Source of the DNA: an uncultured bacterium
Lineage (GTDB): Bacteria; Bacillota; Clostridia; Christensenellales; Borkfalkiaceae
Direction of reading: 5' to 3'
Assembly: GCA_934871445.1 (NCBI GenBank)
Contig: CAKXBD010000077.1
Span: 1 to 9,978 of the forward strand
Length of the DNA: 9,978 nt
Below, piece after piece: positions 6,253 to 9,978 of the stretch; positions within the stretch are counted from its first letter, which is position 1, and the number at the start of each line of letters is the position of its first letter. The notes below the pieces were generated by a model. The model saw only the letters and a program-made list of their open reading frames with translations. It made no database searches and was not told where the DNA came from. A program made the translations under genes and the position numbers.

Positions 6253-8865
6253 TTAACCGACTAACCCAATTTCCCAAATCTTTTCCAAAGGAGAGGTATA
6301 GGGATTGACTTTCGAACGAAGCCCGGTGATCGTTTTGGTATTGTAAGCGTACAGAACCTGACGCTGATAAACGGGCATTTCTATCGCCAGATCGAGAACG
6401 ATTCCCATTGCCTTTTCATAAATACCTTTTCTCGTTTCTTGATCCATCGTCTCGCGACCTTGATCGATCAGATCGCTGAGATCATTGATTTTTCCGTATT
6501 CATATTCATACGTCATAGGATCTGCCTTGATTTCGCGATATCCCCACGCATATACGGAGGTTGCCGTAGAATTCTTATGATAGACCTGATACATATCCGG
6601 GTCAATCGTAGAGCCCCAAGCCGCGCCCCATACTTCCAAAGCACCGGTAGCGAGCTTCGTAAGCGCTTGGGAATCGGCCTTAACTTCGACCTCCCATCCA
6701 CACCTGTTGAGAATTTCTGCCGCCTGTTTGAAGACATTATAAGTAGGATGCTCGGTAATGGACGAGCCCGCAATCGTAAACGTTACTTCAAAGTCGGTAA
6801 CGCCTTGCCCTTTCGCCAAATCGGTATACCGCTTGACTTTGGCCTCCGCCTGAGCAGAACCTTCTAGATCCGTCCACTGCAAATAATCCTTTCCGTTAGG
6901 TTTATCTTGGGAGTTAATATCGTCCCCCTGTTTCGGATAAGCCCAGCTGACCTTGGACATAGGCCAAGCAATGTTGATACAGGTACCGGCCTCATAGAAG
7001 TCGAGCGCAAGTGACGTCTGCATTGCCGACATGATAGCTCGGCGAGCATTGACATTCGGAACTTTTCCGGCATTAATGCCGATATAACCGTAACCGAGCT
7101 GCCACGTGGAAAGCTGCTCAAATCCGTCATCTTTCATATCTCTCAGATCTTTCGCGTTTTGCTGCGTAAATTGCGGTTCAATATAATCCACGGTGCCGTT
7201 TCTCAGATTATCCAGCGCGTTGGAAGGACTGATTACCATCATACGGAGCTTAGGCGCCTTGACGTCGAACATGAAGTTTTCATTAGCCTTAAAATAGACG
7301 ATATTGCTGCTCCAAAATTCGCTTCCCGAAGGATTATCGGAATTGTTTTCGTTGGTCGCCGCATAAGGCCCTGCCCCGACAGGTACTTCTACATGTTCGC
7401 GAGACTGGATAACTTTGCTTTGGAAGTTGGAACTTGCATAATCCACCCCGAACTGATTGTTAGCTATATCGATGGGACGGCCATTAGGATATTCGCTGTC
7501 CGCGGTATAATAATGTGCGGGAGCGACGGTAAAACCAAAGTTATAAATCGCCTTGGGGTCAGTACCCTCGACCGTAATTTGCAACACGTCATATTCGTCT
7601 GCGTTGCGGGGAACTCCGTTCTCATCGTGCTCGTGAGCGACTTTATAAGTCACCTCGTCAATTACCACGCTTTCCGTCGTAGTGGTATGTCCCAAGGAAA
7701 CGATTCCTTCGATATTTTCGACCTCCAGAGAACCGTCCTCTTTCATATTTTGATGCAAAAGGACGTCCATCGCCGCCGCGGTATACTCGGTCGAAAGAGT
7801 TCCCGCCGTGCCATATTGGGTAAGCACTTTGTCCAATTCGCCGGTAATTTTGTCCCCATATACCTTTTCTATAGCCGCTTCTTCGGTAGTATAAGTATTG
7901 ACAATGCCCTCGTTGTCGAATTTTTCGATATGCTCTTTATCTTCGCGCCCCTGATTCTTGACGTAAACAGGGGTAATATATCCTTCATAGAGGAAGAATT
8001 TAAAGATATCGTTAGAGAGCTTATCCTTATGCTCGCTGTAAGGAAGCGTTTCAAGATCGTAGGATTCCTTCGCTGCCTTAAAGTCTCCTTCCAATTCTTC
8101 CTTAAAGGTTTCCAACGTATGATTATAGTCTTCAAGGAGCTTTGCGCGGAAATCGTCCTCTGTCATTTCCGCCTGCTGCCTCTGAGTTGCAACCGCGTCC
8201 TTATATGCAGAAGAAACGGTATAGCTGTTAATTGCAGCCTTCATTCCTTCTTCGTCCAGGAAATACGAACCGCTATTTGTTTCACCTGCGGTTTGATATA
8301 AGGCAAGAAGTTCGAGAATTCTGACCTGACCGTATTGCGCGGCGGTAGTAGAGAGCTGTTCCGCTTCCGCATCGCTCGGATTTTTAGTCTGTAACCTATA
8401 CTCGGAAAGTCCCTTGATGTCGATGGAATACATCGTAGACGAGCCCGTATAAACGGGATCGAGATATTCGTACATGTTGAACATGACATCATTCATAGTC
8501 AACGGTTTGCCGTCGGAAAATTTCAGATTATTTTTAATGACAAACGTATAGACCGTTTCCGTACCGGTTGAGGTCGTTTTCTGTTCCTGAGAATAAGCCT
8601 TTACAACGGTCGCTTCATCGTCGCCCGCGACGGTGTTTCCTTTCGAGTCCGTAGAAAGCATACCAATTTGAGTCATGCCTACGACGTCCATATCCGTTCC
8701 CGCCGTTGCATAAAACGGATTGAACAAACCGCTGAGTTCTTCGGTCATAATAACGACGCTATCCTTTTTTCCTTTCTTACAGCTTCCCATCCAAGGGAGC
8801 AGGGAAAGACACAGCACGCCGCAGACCACTCCGCCCAAAATGCGCGATGTTTTTTTCTTGTTCAT
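6253..8865 (-). CDS. oppA: Oversized oligopeptide-binding lipoprotein OppA (SBP_bac_5 type)
   Basis: The extracellular receptor that captures peptides and delivers them to OppBC. It has 870 residues against about 530-600 for usual OppA. A lipoprotein signal peptide runs from MNKKK through a hydrophobic core to MGSC, so Cys29 is the probable lipidated residue. Family-5 binding-protein marks are KFSDGKPLTMNDVMFNMYEY (115-134), GAGPYAA (497-503), YIGINAGKVPNVNARRAIM (594-612), WGAAWGSTIDPDMYQ (746-760) and EMPVYQRQVLYAYN (829-842). Between about 160 and 435, where the usual fold needs only a few residues, lies an insertion of about 275 residues. Its first half is rich in charged helix-like sequence (about 205-300); the rest is mixed. 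The substrate cannot be read from sequence; peptides are inferred from the complete opp operon. AAGGAGG lies six bases before the ATG. The upstream surface-protein gene ends 27 bases away with no terminator. Confidence 0.92.
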   Translation of the reverse strand: MNKKKTSRILGGVVCGVLCLSLLPWMGSCKKGKKDSVVIMTEELSGLFNPFYATAGTDMDVVGMTQIGMLSTDSKGNTVAGDDEATVVKAYSQEQKTTSTGTETVYTFVIKNNLKFSDGKPLTMNDVMFNMYEYLDPVYTGSSTMYSIDIKGLSEYRLQTKNPSDAEAEQLSTTAAQYGQVRILELLALYQTAGETNSGSYFLDEEGMKAAINSYTVSSAYKDAVATQRQQAEMTEDDFRAKLLEDYNHTLETFKEELEGDFKAAKESYDLETLPYSEHKDKLSNDIFKFFLYEGYITPVYVKNQGREDKEHIEKFDNEGIVNTYTTEEAAIEKVYGDKITGELDKVLTQYGTAGTLSTEYTAAAMDVLLHQNMKEDGSLEVENIEGIVSLGHTTTTESVVIDEVTYKVAHEHDENGVPRNADEYDVLQITVEGTDPKAIYNFGFTVAPAHYYTADSEYPNGRPIDIANNQFGVDYASSNFQSKVIQSREHVEVPVGAGPYAATNENNSDNPSGSEFWSSNIVYFKANENFMFDVKAPKLRMMVISPSNALDNLRNGTVDYIEPQFTQQNAKDLRDMKDDGFEQLSTWQLGYGYIGINAGKVPNVNARRAIMSAMQTSLALDFYEAGTCINIAWPMSKVSWAYPKQGDDINSQDKPNGKDYLQWTDLEGSAQAEAKVKRYTDLAKGQGVTDFEVTFTIAGSSITEHPTYNVFKQAAEILNRCGWEVEVKADSQALTKLATGALEVWGAAWGSTIDPDMYQVYHKNSTATSVYAWGYREIKADPMTYEYEYGKINDLSDLIDQGRETMDQETRKGIYEKAMGIVLDLAIEMPVYQRQVLYAYNTKTITGLRSKVNPYTSPLEKIWEIGLVG

Positions 8866-8871
8866 TTTGTG

Positions 8872-8878
8872 CCTCCTT
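8872..8878 (-). promoter_or_regulatory. Strong ribosome binding site of oppA
   Basis: AAGGAGG on the - strand with the ideal six-base spacer CACAAA to the ATG at 8865. It fills most of the 27-base gap after the upstream gene, leaving no room for a promoter in the gap itself. Any oppA-specific promoter would have to lie inside the end of the upstream gene, where I see no convincing -35/-10 pair. Confidence 0.8.
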
Positions 8879-8892
8879 TTTATTTTTCATAA

Positions 8893-9978
8893 TTAATATT
8901 CTATATCGTAATACGGCTCCTCGCCCCGATATAACGTCACAAAAGTCAATTCGACATTTCCTTCCCCATTTACCTTTGTTTTTCCTTCTGTGGGATCGAC
9001 AGTATAATAATAGTAGGAAATGAGCTCCTGTCCGTAAATCTGCAAACGAATATCCCCGCGTTCTATTCCCGAACGGTCCCCGTTCGCGAGAAGATTCAGG
9101 CTATAATCGGTTCCGAGATTAATTTTGCCAATCCGAAGCAATCCGTCCACTTTGACGTTTTCTATCTTCGCGTCCTCCGAAATATTTCCTGCAAATAAAC
9201 CGAACATCGCATTTTGCATGCGAGTTCCGACCTCAGAAATATCGAAAGTTGCATTTTCGAACGCAAGGTTTCGGATCTCTGCACCCGCTCCGATTTTTCC
9301 GAATAAGCCACCATAGAGAAGTTCCGTATTCGTATACGTCGCTTTTATATTCTTCATTTTGTACGTTTGACCGTCAGGCGCGTACATCTTTCCCGTAAAT
9401 TCTCCGACCATAAACTCGACAGGCCAACTCAGTCCCGTAAAATCGAGATCGCCAAGGATTTCATAATATCCTTTTGCATTGGGATGCTTAACCAGTTGCT
9501 CGGCCTTTTCGATACGGTATCTTTCGCCTTCCAGCAGTTCAACATAAATATTTTGAACCCGATTGATTGCTATTCCGCGTTCTATATCCAACCCACCCGG
9601 ATGTGTGAAAGAATCGTCGATTCTGTTTTTACAAGCCTCGTCGGTATATGCGGCGGAGAAAGTCGTTCCGTCCAAATGAGGGAAATTATATATAGTTCCC
9701 AAGGAAGATGTATGCTGATAGTCCATCGCTCCGTCCTCCCATTCGGGCACCCAAATGGTATCTGCATCTGAGGTAAACGAACCTTCCGCATTCACTGCCT
9801 GATAATCGAAACTCGTCGTATCGTACAGGGTCCATTCGTCATTACTATTCTTATAGTAATAGTTAAATTCATAATATGGAACCCAACCGGCATAAAGGGT
9901 AATATCAACTTTTCCGTCTTCTTCCGAATAGTCAAGCGTATCCTTTTCAAAGTCCCAATATCCGGAATAGATGTATGC
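8893..9978 (-). CDS. Secreted or surface protein with Flg_new and GLUG-type repeats, C-terminal part
   Basis: The reading frame runs open to the right edge, so the N-terminus is missing; 361 residues are visible. The GTG at 9795 is in frame but coding continues upstream, so it is not the start. Residues about 3-34 of the fragment, ending DITLYAGWVP, match a Listeria-Bacteroides repeat (Flg_new, InlB B-repeat type). A second, degenerate copy may lie at about 105-152 (SAAYTDEACKNRI ... QNIYVELLEGE). Residues about 171-283 follow the GLUG-type scheme: YYEILGDLDFTGLSWPV, EFTGKMYAPDGQTYKMKNI, GGLFGKIGAGAEIRNLAFE and a further MFGLFAGNISEDAKIENV unit. Such repeats form beta-rich extracellular stalks or adhesins. 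No sorting signal or membrane anchor is seen at the C-terminus, so any anchor (lipobox or other) would be in the missing part. It precedes oppA by 27 bases in the same direction. Binding partner and role are unknown. Confidence 0.75.
   Translation of the reverse strand, partial: AYIYSGYWDFEKDTLDYSEEDGKVDITLYAGWVPYYEFNYYYKNSNDEWTLYDTTSFDYQAVNAEGSFTSDADTIWVPEWEDGAMDYQHTSSLGTIYNFPHLDGTTFSAAYTDEACKNRIDDSFTHPGGLDIERGIAINRVQNIYVELLEGERYRIEKAEQLVKHPNAKGYYEILGDLDFTGLSWPVEFMVGEFTGKMYAPDGQTYKMKNIKATYTNTELLYGGLFGKIGAGAEIRNLAFENATFDISEVGTRMQNAMFGLFAGNISEDAKIENVKVDGLLRIGKINLGTDYSLNLLANGDRSGIERGDIRLQIYGQELISYYYYTVDPTEGKTKVNGEGNVELTFVTLYRGEEPYYDIEY

Noticed and set aside
7159..8301. Long + strand ORF of 380 codons opposite oppA
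   Set aside because: It lies wholly inside oppA, has no domain-like sequence, and is best explained as an antisense shadow of a long coding frame.
8866..8960. Promoter for oppA within the end of the surface-protein gene (TTGACT followed by TATATC on the - strand)
   Set aside because: The two boxes are only about ten bases apart, far from the 16-18 needed, and no better pair is visible.

Overview
The window reads as chromosomal DNA of a Gram-positive, anaerobe-like Bacillota, most likely a Clostridia lineage; this is an inference. The support is strong AGGAGG-type ribosome binding sites before almost every gene, a lipobox solute-binding protein, a BofA-family protein known from endospore-forming lineages, and a surface protein with Listeria-Bacteroides (Flg_new) and GLUG-type repeats. 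No tRNA, rRNA, CRISPR array, transposase or phage gene is visible.

Layout. On the + strand, positions 3-992 hold the C-terminal part of a multi-pass polysaccharide flippase-like protein that enters from the left edge. It converges on a long - strand block and is separated from it by a perfect 12-bp hairpin (1046-1072) able to act as a terminator in both directions. All other genes are on the - strand. In transcription order from the right edge they are: a partial secreted or surface protein (8893-9978), oppA (6253-8865), oppB (5236-6231), oppC (4169-5224), oppD (2799-4166), oppF (1679-2797), a small single-pass membrane protein (1425-1679) and a BofA-family protein (1087-1335). Gaps in the opp block are 27 bases or less, and two junctions are nearly or actually overlapping. 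No gene-free stretch reaches 300 bases.

How the genes work together. OppABCDF is a complete oligopeptide ABC importer: a lipid-anchored binding protein, two permeases and two ATPases. The small protein starts on the last base of oppF (TAATG) and is probably translationally coupled to it, which suggests a link to the transporter, though its role is unknown. The repeat-bearing surface protein lies directly upstream of oppA with no visible terminator between them.

What is unusual. The transporter is not a textbook copy. OppA is about 870 residues, with roughly 275 residues inserted in its N-terminal half. OppD carries an insertion of about 65 residues built of short DxxGN-like units between Walker A and the Q-loop. 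OppD and OppF have N-terminal tails of opposite net charge. No clearly new defence or mobile system is visible; the most unusual material is the embellished Opp system and its uncharacterised small partner.
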